A model generated the notes under the pieces. It saw only the letters and a program-made list of their open reading frames with translations. It was not told where the DNA came from and made no database searches. Positions 19,692 through 26,750 of a stretch of DNA of 62,030 bases are shown here, one piece after another. Each line of letters opens with the position of its first letter. Position 1 is the stretch's first letter. The position numbers and the translations under genes were made by a program. This stretch comes from Candidatus Auribacter fodinae (lineage in GTDB: Bacteria > Auribacterota > Auribacteria > Auribacterales > Auribacteraceae), in NCBI GenBank assembly GCA_003599815.1, contig QZJZ01000047.1, forward strand, positions 1-62,030, in the 5' to 3' direction.

Positions 19692-20843
19692 ATGACTGAT
19701 AAACTATACAAAGCCCCTGACTCCGTGGGTATTGTTAAAACCCAATATTATACGTTCGCGGAACCGCCTGATGAAATATTGCTCGACTGCGGTAAAAAAC
19801 TCGGTCCTATCACGGTTGCCTATGAAACATACGGTACGCTGTCGCCCAAAAAGGATAATGCCATTCTGCTCCTGCACGCCTTATCCGGCGACGCACACGC
19901 GGCAGGGTATCATTCAGCGAATGACAAACATCCCGGATGGTGGGACACCATGGTCGGGCCGGAAAAGGCATTTGATACGTCCAAATATTTTGTCATATGC
20001 TCAAATTTTCTCGGCGGATGCAAAGGAACCACAGGCCCGAACTGCATCGACACTTCCACAGGAAAGGAATATGGCGTAACGTTTCCCATGGTCACTATTG
20101 CCGATATGGTCAAGGTACAGAAAAAATTGCTGGACTATCTGGGCATCGACTCTTTGTTATCCATTGCAGGCGGGTCTATGGGCGGAATGCAGGCATTGCA
20201 ATGGGTAATAGATTATCCCGATATGGTTCGTTCCGCGATGGTTATCGCTTCAACAAGCAGGCTGTCGCCGCAGGCTATTGCCTTTGATGAAGTAGCACGC
20301 AACGCCATCGTCAACGACCCGAACTGGAAAAACGGGGAATACTATGGCAACTCCGTCCCTCACCACGGGCTGGCTATCGCGCGTATGATCGGTCATATAA
20401 CCTATTTGTCCGACGAGTCCATGCACCAGAAATTCGGGCGCAGGCTTCAGTCAAAAGACACGTACTGCTACGATTTCAACTCCGAGTTCGCCGTTGAGAG
20501 CTACCTGCATTACCAGGGCGACAAATTCGTCGACCGGTTCGACGCCAACAGTTACCTGTACCTTACAAAGGCTATGGATTACTTTGATTTATCATCGAAA
20601 TTCGGATCGCTCAACAAAGCGTTCGAGCATATAAAATCAAAAATGCTGGTGATCTCGTTTTCGTCCGACTGGCTTTTCCCGCCCTATCAATCCAAGGAAA
20701 TAGTCAAAGCGCTCATGAATAACGATAAGGATGTTTCCTATATGGAAATATTCTCGTCATACGGACATGACGCTTTTTTGCTGGAAACAGACCATTTGAC
20801 TCAACTGGTAAAAAGTTTTTTAAACCATTTGATAGAGGTGTAA
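19692..20843 (+). CDS. metX: Homoserine O-acetyltransferase
   Basis: Alpha/beta-hydrolase acyltransferase making O-acetylhomoserine for methionine synthesis; some family members use succinyl-CoA, which cannot be told apart with certainty here. The 383-residue product has [15 protein letters not shown] (oxyanion region), the nucleophile elbow [13 protein letters not shown] with Ser162, a catalytic Asp in [10 protein letters not shown], and the catalytic His in [10 protein letters not shown]. The length is usual. Its stop is immediately followed by the metW ATG (20844), the typical metXW arrangement. Confidence 0.93.
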   Translation: MTDKLYKAPDSVGIVKTQYYTFAEPPDEILLDCGKKLGPITVAYETYGTLSPKKDNAILLLHALSGDAHAAGYHSANDKHPGWWDTMVGPEKAFDTSKYFVICSNFLGGCKGTTGPNCIDTSTGKEYGVTFPMVTIADMVKVQKKLLDYLGIDSLLSIAGGSMGGMQALQWVIDYPDMVRSAMVIASTSRLSPQAIAFDEVARNAIVNDPNWKNGEYYGNSVPHHGLAIARMIGHITYLSDESMHQKFGRRLQSKDTYCYDFNSEFAVESYLHYQGDKFVDRFDANSYLYLTKAMDYFDLSSKFGSLNKAFEHIKSKMLVISFSSDWLFPPYQSKEIVKALMNNDKDVSYMEIFSSYGHDAFLLETDHLTQLVKSFLNHLIEV

Positions 20844-21482
20844 ATGATAGCTCACAAAGATGACGGGCCCGTATACCATATAGATTACGAGACAATTTTA
20901 TCGATTGTGGAACCGGGGAGCAAAGTGCTTGACCTCGGATGCGGCAACGGCGAACTCCTGCACCGCCTAATTTCCGAAAAAAAAGTGCATGGCAGAGGCG
21001 TGGAAATCGATGAGCGGAATATCCTGACCTGCATTTCGAAAGGGCTTTCTGTGTTTCAGGGCAACATTGACGAAGGGCTGGCGGAATATCAGGATAACTC
21101 TTACGATTACGTTATCCTCAACCAGACACTGCAGGTTACGCACAAACCGGATTTTGTTATTCGCGAAATGCTCCGTGTCGGCGCGAAAATTATCGTCAGT
21201 TTCCCGAATTTCGCGTACTGGAGAATCCGCGCGCAACTCTTTTTCAAGGGAACCATGCCTAAAACGCGGACACTCCCATTCGAATGGTACGATACGCCGA
21301 ATATCCGGTTATTGTCTATTAAGGACTTCAGGGAATTCTGCAAAAACCATTCTTTAAAGATCCTTTATGAATACGAGATCAATGAATATAACCGTTCTCC
21401 GTTAATCAGGCCGCTCGTTACATTTTTCCCGAATATGTTCGCGACCGAAGGAGTTTTTGTTATCACTGACAAACATAAATGA
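20844..21482 (+). CDS. metW: Methionine biosynthesis protein MetW
   Basis: The 212-residue SAM-methyltransferase-fold protein is encoded without a gap after metX. It has the SAM-binding motif VLDLGCGNGELL (about residues 30-41), the acidic EIDERN at the end of strand 2, and the family-typical LNQTLQVTHKPDFVIREMLRVG and FPNFAYWRIRAQL. MetW is required for methionine synthesis in several proteobacteria, probably by helping MetX; its exact reaction is unclear. Context strongly supports the name. Confidence 0.9.
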   Translation: MIAHKDDGPVYHIDYETILSIVEPGSKVLDLGCGNGELLHRLISEKKVHGRGVEIDERNILTCISKGLSVFQGNIDEGLAEYQDNSYDYVILNQTLQVTHKPDFVIREMLRVGAKIIVSFPNFAYWRIRAQLFFKGTMPKTRTLPFEWYDTPNIRLLSIKDFREFCKNHSLKILYEYEINEYNRSPLIRPLVTFFPNMFATEGVFVITDKHK

Positions 21483-21490
21483 TACCAGTT

Positions 21491-22450
21491 CTAAACCAAA
21501 TAGTAATAAAGTGATACAAATAGAGGCACGGTAAGTATCGAGGCTAGGTAACTCCATAGAACCGTCGCGCCGATCAGGCGGTAATCCGCTTCTTCCCGTC
21601 GCGCCAGCAAAGGCAAGGTTGATGCCGACGGCACTGCCGCTTCCAGAATAAAAAGCAGTCCGAATTCTCTCGGCAGGTTTTTGAATATCACAAGTATGCC
21701 AAGCACAATCAACGGAATAACCAGCAGTTTCAAAATACTGATTTTTGCTATGGTCATCCTGCTGGCAGGCACCTCGGCACGGCTGTTCAGAAGTATTATT
21801 CCGCCCGTTACGATCATTACCAGCGGTACGGTCAGTTTGCCGATCATCTCAAAACTCCCTTTGACCGGCCCCGGAATATATTTGTGCCAGCCGGTATAGA
21901 CCAGAAACAACGATATAAGCACAGCGATAACCGGGTTATTGAATAAAGCCCTCCATGAAAAATGATACGCTTCCGAATTCCGCAAAACGTGAGGGCCGAC
22001 AGTAAACATCATGGCTGAAAACGGGATATTAAATATAAAGAGATACAAAAACACCTTGCTCAGTTCCGGCTCCTTAAACAAGGACGCTATTATCGGCAAT
22101 GGAATATAGACCGCGTTCTGGAAGGTAACCAGCAGTTTGAACTCCCCGCGCTCCCGTATACCGGAATCAAACCGCAAATACAGCGATGCCGCGAAATGTC
22201 CAAGCAGTAAAAGCCCAACACAACTGAGCGGAAGCCAGAATAATGAGAGCAAATCGTCGATTACCAGATTTTTTAATATATGTGTGAATATATAACAGGG
22301 AAACGCTATCTCAATCACTATCTTACTGAATGTCAGCAGACAGCATTCCTTGATCATCCCTTTTTTCAGTCCGTAAAACCCGACCAGCCCAACTAATGTC
22401 AGCTGAATCATCAATGACAATGTCGTGAAAAAAATATCAAAGGGGTTCAC
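21491..22450 (-). CDS. AEC-family transporter (auxin efflux carrier type)
   Basis: Integral membrane protein of 319 residues with about ten hydrophobic segments, matching the bacterial AEC/MleP-like family that moves organic acids or related anions. The N-terminal half contains the KMGIIKE-like KKGMIKECCLLTFSKIVIEIAFPCYIF. A repeat of this fold appears in the second half (…FGLLFILEAAVPSASTLPLLARR), where the PSA motif is typical. The start is a GTG that overlaps the stop of the upstream gene (ATGTGA), with GGGGGA as ribosome site. The gene ends in TAG. Substrate cannot be predicted. Confidence 0.75.
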   Translation of the reverse strand: MNPFDIFFTTLSLMIQLTLVGLVGFYGLKKGMIKECCLLTFSKIVIEIAFPCYIFTHILKNLVIDDLLSLFWLPLSCVGLLLLGHFAASLYLRFDSGIRERGEFKLLVTFQNAVYIPLPIIASLFKEPELSKVFLYLFIFNIPFSAMMFTVGPHVLRNSEAYHFSWRALFNNPVIAVLISLFLVYTGWHKYIPGPVKGSFEMIGKLTVPLVMIVTGGIILLNSRAEVPASRMTIAKISILKLLVIPLIVLGILVIFKNLPREFGLLFILEAAVPSASTLPLLARREEADYRLIGATVLWSYLASILTVPLFVSLYYYLV

Positions 22451-22935
22451 ATTTCCCCCTGTTGATTTAATAATTTCGACTGCAATCTTTTAATATCCTC
22501 AAAATGTTGTTTTTCTTCATTTGCCAGCAGAAAAAACAATCTGCGGATGGTTCCGTCATTCGCTTTCCGGTACAAGCCGGAATAAAAGTTTTCCGCTGTA
22601 CTCTCGCGTTCCAGAGCAATCTCCAGTATGTGCTTCATATCGTCCTGAGCGGTAATAACCCATTCTTTCCGGTTCAGCCCATGAATAGCAGGTAAATCCG
22701 AGATTTCTATTTTCAGCAATCTTTCATTAAGATCAGACTTTTTAAGATGGCGTAATTTCTGAATATGCCCATCCTCCTTTAATGCCAGTTGCTGAAGTAT
22801 TGTTTTGGTATCATCAGAGATAGACTTTAAAGCCGCAATCCGATAAAACTCTTTGCTTTCTTCCTCAAACGAAATGGCGTTATCGAGTATCAGATCTAAT
22901 AAAACTTCCTGAATCTTTTCATTTTCTTCCGGCAT
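22447..22935 (-). CDS. Ferritin-like (rubrerythrin-type) diiron protein
   Basis: The 162-residue all-helical protein has two ExxE/ExxH-like pairs expected for a diiron four-helix bundle: EEESKEFYRIA with a later LKEDGHIQKL, and ERESTAENFYSGL with LANEEKQHFEDI. It lacks a C-terminal rubredoxin domain, so it is a stand-alone erythrin-type domain. Family members detoxify peroxide or handle iron; which applies is unknown. It is translationally coupled to the AEC transporter (4-base overlap), an unexpected partner. Confidence 0.75.
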   Translation of the reverse strand: MPEENEKIQEVLLDLILDNAISFEEESKEFYRIAALKSISDDTKTILQQLALKEDGHIQKLRHLKKSDLNERLLKIEISDLPAIHGLNRKEWVITAQDDMKHILEIALERESTAENFYSGLYRKANDGTIRRLFFLLANEEKQHFEDIKRLQSKLLNQQGEM

Positions 22936-23239
22936 CGCGTATCCTTATTCTTTTCAATCAAATCACGTTCGATTATAGTAGCGTAACAGCTGATACCAAG
23001 TAAAGTTTTTTCAGTTTCAACTGCATTTTCAGAAAAAGTTCGACTCTTTTTGCAATCTTTAGATACAAATTTTTTATTAACTACTAAAATAATCACAATA
23101 TTTAATTTAATCGATAGACACCTGAATAACAGATTTGCTAAGATGCACGATACATTCACCATATATATTCTTCCTTTAGTTACTTGCAGTCACTGTGCGT
23201 ATGCACTATGTGTATAAACCACTACAAAGGAGAAGAATC
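22936..23239. other. AT-rich divergent intergenic region
   Basis: About 300 bases between the ferritin-like operon (minus) and the glutamate-synthase-like gene (plus). No coding frame or known RNA motif was recognised. A weak plus-strand promoter (TTGCAG at 23184-23189, 17 bases, TATGTG at 23207-23212) overlaps a small palindrome GTGC-GTAT-GCAC at 23195-23206. Confidence 0.4.
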
Positions 23240-24829
23240 ATGAACCTTTCCGGCCCAAAAGGAAATGATGCAACACGGACGGCTAACCGTTCAAAAGACG
23301 TTGTTTTAATGAGCGGCTTGTGCGCTCGCTGTATTGATGGATGCCGAGGAAACTGCGAAGTGTTTAAGGCGAGTTTTCGCGGGCGCGAATTGATTTACCC
23401 GGGCCCGTTCGGTGACGTCACCGCGGGCGCAAAAAAAGATTACCCCGTCGATTATTCCCACCTCAACATTCACGGATACGCGTTCGGAGCGAAAGGCCTT
23501 CCTGCAGGCGTTCAGGGAAACCCTGATACTGCAATATTTCCGGCTGTCAACACGGAAACATCATACGGCTGGGACAAAAAAGTGACCATGTCATTACCGA
23601 TTTTTACCGGCGCTCTCGGATCCACTGAAATCGCCCGCAAAAACTGGGAACATTTCGCTGTCGGGGCGGCATTATCAGGTGTCACGATTGTATGCGGTGA
23701 AAACGTGTGCGGTATTGATCCTAAACTGGTACTTAAAAACGGCAAAGTGGTTGAAGCGCCAGACATGGACCGCCGTATCGAAGCGTACAAAAGATACCAT
23801 CAGGGCAAAGGCGAAATCCTCATTCAGATGAACGTCGAGGACACCCGTCTCGGCGTCGCTGAATATATCATTAACAAACATGGTATTGATACCATCGAAT
23901 TAAAATGGGGACAGGGCGCGAAATGCATCGGCGGCGAAATTAAAGTCAAATCGCTTGAACGCGCTCTCGAACTGCAGAAACGCGGTTATATAGTAACCCC
24001 TGATCCGTCAGACCCAATTAACCAGCAGGCATTTAAAGACGGCGCTCTTGAAGAGTTCGAACGCCATAGCCGTCTCGGTTTTATTGATGAAGACGGATTT
24101 TATAAAGAATGCGCCAGATTACGCAAACTCGGATACAAACGCATTACCCTGAAAACAGGCGCCTACGGACTGCGCGAACTGGCAATGGCGCTGAAATGGT
24201 CATCCAAGGCACAGATCGACCTGCTCACCATCGACGGCGCGCCCGGCGGAACAGGCATGAGCCCATGGCGCATGATGGAAGAGTGGGGTATGCCTACTAT
24301 CTATCTGCATGCGGCCGCATACGAATTTGCGACCATACTTCAGAAGAAAGGACTGCGCGTTCCTGACCTTGCCTTCGCAGGCGGGTTCTCATCTGAAGAC
24401 GGCATCTATAAAGCCCTTGCTCTCGGAGCGCCGTATACCAAAGCGATCTGCATGGGCCGCGCGCTGATGATTCCGGGCATGGTCGGCAAAAATATTGACG
24501 AGTGGCTTAAAAATAACGACTTGCCGAACACAGTCAGCCAGTTCGGAAAAACTCCCGAAGAAATTTTCGTCTGTTACGAAAACGTGGTTGATATCGTCGG
24601 CAAATCCGAAATCAAGAAGATACCTCTCGGAGCGATCGGCATTTACTGTTACTCTGACAAACTAAAAGTCGGACTCCAACAGCTTATGGCTGGTTCGCGT
24701 TGTTTCTCATTGCCTGCAATCACAAGAAATGAGCTCATGTCTCTTACTGAAGAATGCGCGAAAGTTACAGGTATTCCATACCTTATGGATTCATACCGCG
24801 CTGAAGCGATGTCGGTACTGAATAACTAA
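23240..24829 (+). CDS. FMN-binding glutamate-synthase-like protein (GltB catalytic domain type)
   Basis: The 529-residue protein corresponds to the FMN-binding central part of glutamate synthase, as in archaeal-type stand-alone GltB proteins. The C-terminal barrel shows EIKWG-like IELKWGQGAKCIGGE, LTIDGAPGGTGMSPW and AGGFSSEDGIYKALALGA, the FMN/2-oxoglutarate site motifs. An N-terminal cysteine cluster (CARCIDGCRGNC, residues ~27-38) may bind an Fe-S centre. No glutaminase domain is present. The start is the ATG at 23240 with AAGGAG at 23227-23232, rather than an upstream GTG at 23195. A strong terminator follows. Confidence 0.85.
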   Translation: MNLSGPKGNDATRTANRSKDVVLMSGLCARCIDGCRGNCEVFKASFRGRELIYPGPFGDVTAGAKKDYPVDYSHLNIHGYAFGAKGLPAGVQGNPDTAIFPAVNTETSYGWDKKVTMSLPIFTGALGSTEIARKNWEHFAVGAALSGVTIVCGENVCGIDPKLVLKNGKVVEAPDMDRRIEAYKRYHQGKGEILIQMNVEDTRLGVAEYIINKHGIDTIELKWGQGAKCIGGEIKVKSLERALELQKRGYIVTPDPSDPINQQAFKDGALEEFERHSRLGFIDEDGFYKECARLRKLGYKRITLKTGAYGLRELAMALKWSSKAQIDLLTIDGAPGGTGMSPWRMMEEWGMPTIYLHAAAYEFATILQKKGLRVPDLAFAGGFSSEDGIYKALALGAPYTKAICMGRALMIPGMVGKNIDEWLKNNDLPNTVSQFGKTPEEIFVCYENVVDIVGKSEIKKIPLGAIGIYCYSDKLKVGLQQLMAGSRCFSLPAITRNELMSLTEECAKVTGIPYLMDSYRAEAMSVLNN

Positions 24830-24847
24830 TATCTTGCCTAAAAGCCA

Positions 24848-24892
24848 GTAACGCCTGACTGTGAGGTATACAGTCAGGCGTTACTTTTTTTA
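24848..24892 (+). terminator. Strong intrinsic terminator
   Basis: GTAACGCCTGACTGT (24848-24862) pairs perfectly over 15 bases with ACAGTCAGGCGTTAC (24870-24884), with loop GAGGTAT, followed by seven T. It closes the glutamate-synthase-like gene and may also stop the convergent small gene at 24929. Confidence 0.9.
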
Positions 24893-24928
24893 TACTTCTC
24901 TTTTCAAACAGCCTAATCAAAATAATTT

Positions 24929-25174
24929 TTAGTTTGATTCATCGCCCTGAGCGCCAGTATCGCCCTGAATGGGTTGGGACGTAGTCGTTCCTGTAGATTC
25001 TTCTTCCTGACCTGATTGTGACGACTGAGACTGCGGCGGCACGGATTCCGACGATTTATCCTTTGATTTCATACCGCCCCCGCTATAACTGCACTGAGCA
25101 TAAAGCGATGATCCCGCGAGCAATAATACAGCTGTCATTACCGTGAAAATTTTCATTGTTTTGTTCCGTGACAT
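24929..25174 (-). CDS. Small exported Ser/Gln-rich hypothetical protein
   Basis: The 81-residue protein begins with a signal peptide (MKIFTVMTAVLLLAGSSLYA, likely signal peptidase I cleavage after YA). The mature part is ~55 residues, low-complexity and rich in S, Q, G, E and T, with no recognisable fold. AAGGAG lies eight bases before the ATG at 25174. The 'LYAQC' sequence is not a good lipobox, so a lipoprotein is not supported. I do not recognise the family; it may be a disordered envelope or periplasmic peptide. Confidence 0.55.
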   Translation of the reverse strand: MSRNKTMKIFTVMTAVLLLAGSSLYAQCSYSGGGMKSKDKSSESVPPQSQSSQSGQEEESTGTTTSQPIQGDTGAQGDESN

Positions 25175-25306
25175 TCCATAAACTCCTTCATTTTAAGTTA
25201 ATTATAGTGCCCAATGTATGCATGGCGCATCATTTTTCATATAATTAAGACTTACTATCTCAGAAAATGTTTAAATAAGAAAATTTACAGGCGGTTAAAA
25301 TGTTTG

Positions 25307-25337
25307 AGGGATAGAGTGATCGTCCGACGATATTTTG
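25307..25337 (-). repeat. 31-base palindromic intergenic repeat, copy 1
   Basis: On the minus strand this reads CAAAATATCGTCGGACGATC followed by ACTCTATCCCT, matching 29 of 31 bases with 34757-34787. The core ATCGTCGGACGAT is a near-perfect palindrome. It lies just after the stop of the gene at 25350. Confidence 0.6.
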
Positions 25338-25349
25338 ACTGATGAACGG

Positions 25350-25664
25350 TCAATCGATGTCCAGCGAAAAGTCTATCACATTAAGAAGTAAAGCCCCTGA
25401 CTCAGACCGTTCAAGCGTGCCTGAGATTATAAGGTACGATTGGACATAATCCTCAAGCTGTTTCGTAGATTCATTATTAATAATCGTATACTCCGAATTT
25501 CCTGTCCACAACACGAATTCAGCGATTTCGCCTTCGTTATCAAGCGCACCAATATCGAGGAATCCGTTCAGTGTCACAATCTGCCGAGCTGTGGAGACTC
25601 CTGTAAAAAGCAGGACAATTACGGCTATGACTAATGCCGGAAACCGGCTTAACTGCACACGCAT
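25350..25664 (-). CDS. Small exported hypothetical protein, OB-fold-like
   Basis: The 104-residue product (ATG at 25664, GGGAG five to seven bases upstream; an in-frame TTG at 25676 overlaps that site) has a signal peptide (FPALVIAVIVLLFTGVSTA). It is followed by an ~80-residue beta-rich stretch (ARQIVTLNGFLDIG…FVLWTGNSEYTII…LIISGTLERSESG). The pattern of a short beta barrel with a final ISGTL(V/E) strand resembles periplasmic OB-fold domains that hold a small ligand or peptide. Family membership is a guess. It is divergent from the kinase gene at 25795. Confidence 0.5.
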   Translation of the reverse strand: MRVQLSRFPALVIAVIVLLFTGVSTARQIVTLNGFLDIGALDNEGEIAEFVLWTGNSEYTIINNESTKQLEDYVQSYLIISGTLERSESGALLLNVIDFSLDID

Positions 25665-25794
25665 GGACTCTCCCAATAATTATTATGACTAAATTATACT
25701 CAATGTGGTATTTTGTGTATGGAATATGACATTCATAATAAACGAACTAAATTTTAATGTATATTATTTCTTTCCTGAAAGCAAGAATAGACCT

Positions 25795-26715
25795 ATGGAA
25801 ACCCAAACTTATTCGCCCCCAATCGTATTCGGAGAAGTACTGATCGACCGGTTCCCCGACGGATCGTTCAAACTGGGAGGCGCACCTTTCAATGTGGCGT
25901 GGCATTTGCACGGATTTGAAACAAACCCTCTGTTTATCAGCGCAGTCAGTGATGACGACTACGGAAAGTTTATCCTTAATGCCATGCAGAATTGGGGAAT
26001 GGACAGTTCCGGCGTTCAAATTGTTACAGGATACCCTACCGGCAGAGTAAATGTGTCTTTTACCAATAACGAACCGTCATTTGATATCGCAGGGCAACAG
26101 GCTTATGACCACATCAACGCTGATGAGTGCATCAGGCATCTAAGCGCAAGACTGGTTTCAATTCTTTATTTCGGTTCACTTGCCCAAAGAGAACAGAACA
26201 ATCGGAATATCATCAAATCCATAGTCGATGCATATTCCCCTCTTATCTTCAATGACATCAACCTGCGAAGCCCATGGCAGAATCATGATATTATTCAATC
26301 ATTACTAAAGATAAGCCACTGTGTGAAAATGAATATTGATGAGTTTATATCTGTTGTGGAAATCGATCCTGCCTCTGAGCCCGGCTGGCTGGAGTACAGC
26401 GCCATCTTTCTTCTTAAGTACGAGTTGCGGTCACTGATTATTACCGCCGGAAGCCGCGGCTGTTATTATATAGACCCCGACTATCGATATTATACTCCTG
26501 CATCACCATGCAATAGGTTTATCGACTCAGTTGGCGCTGGCGACGCTTTCAGCGCTGTTGCCATACTTGGATTACTGCACGGATGGAATCCGCTGACGAC
26601 AATACGCAACGCCAGCGAATTCGCGTCGTATATCTGTGGTATACAGGGCGCTGTCTCCTCTGATAGGAAAATATATGGTGATTTTCTTAGAAAATGGCAC
26701 CATAAAGTACTATAA
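25795..26715 (+). CDS. PfkB-family carbohydrate kinase (fructokinase-like)
   Basis: Ribokinase-fold sugar kinase, 306 residues from the ATG at 25795. The N-terminal FGEVLIDRFPDGSFKLGGAPFNVAWHL is the typical fructokinase opening with the GG substrate motif. The C-terminal DSVGAGDAFSAVAILGLLHG is PfkB signature 2, with the catalytic Asp in GAGD and the anion hole. Upstream codons remain open to a GTG at 25705, but family alignment favours 25795 despite a weak ribosome site. Substrate is inferred as fructose or a related sugar. Confidence 0.85.
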   Translation: METQTYSPPIVFGEVLIDRFPDGSFKLGGAPFNVAWHLHGFETNPLFISAVSDDDYGKFILNAMQNWGMDSSGVQIVTGYPTGRVNVSFTNNEPSFDIAGQQAYDHINADECIRHLSARLVSILYFGSLAQREQNNRNIIKSIVDAYSPLIFNDINLRSPWQNHDIIQSLLKISHCVKMNIDEFISVVEIDPASEPGWLEYSAIFLLKYELRSLIITAGSRGCYYIDPDYRYYTPASPCNRFIDSVGAGDAFSAVAILGLLHGWNPLTTIRNASEFASYICGIQGAVSSDRKIYGDFLRKWHHKVL

Positions 26716-26750
26716 TAATCCATAAAAGGAACCAACCTCTGCCGGAGACG

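Noticed and set aside
25174..25349. CRISPR-like array from the palindromic repeats
   Set aside because: Copies are isolated, not regularly spaced, and no cas genes are present.
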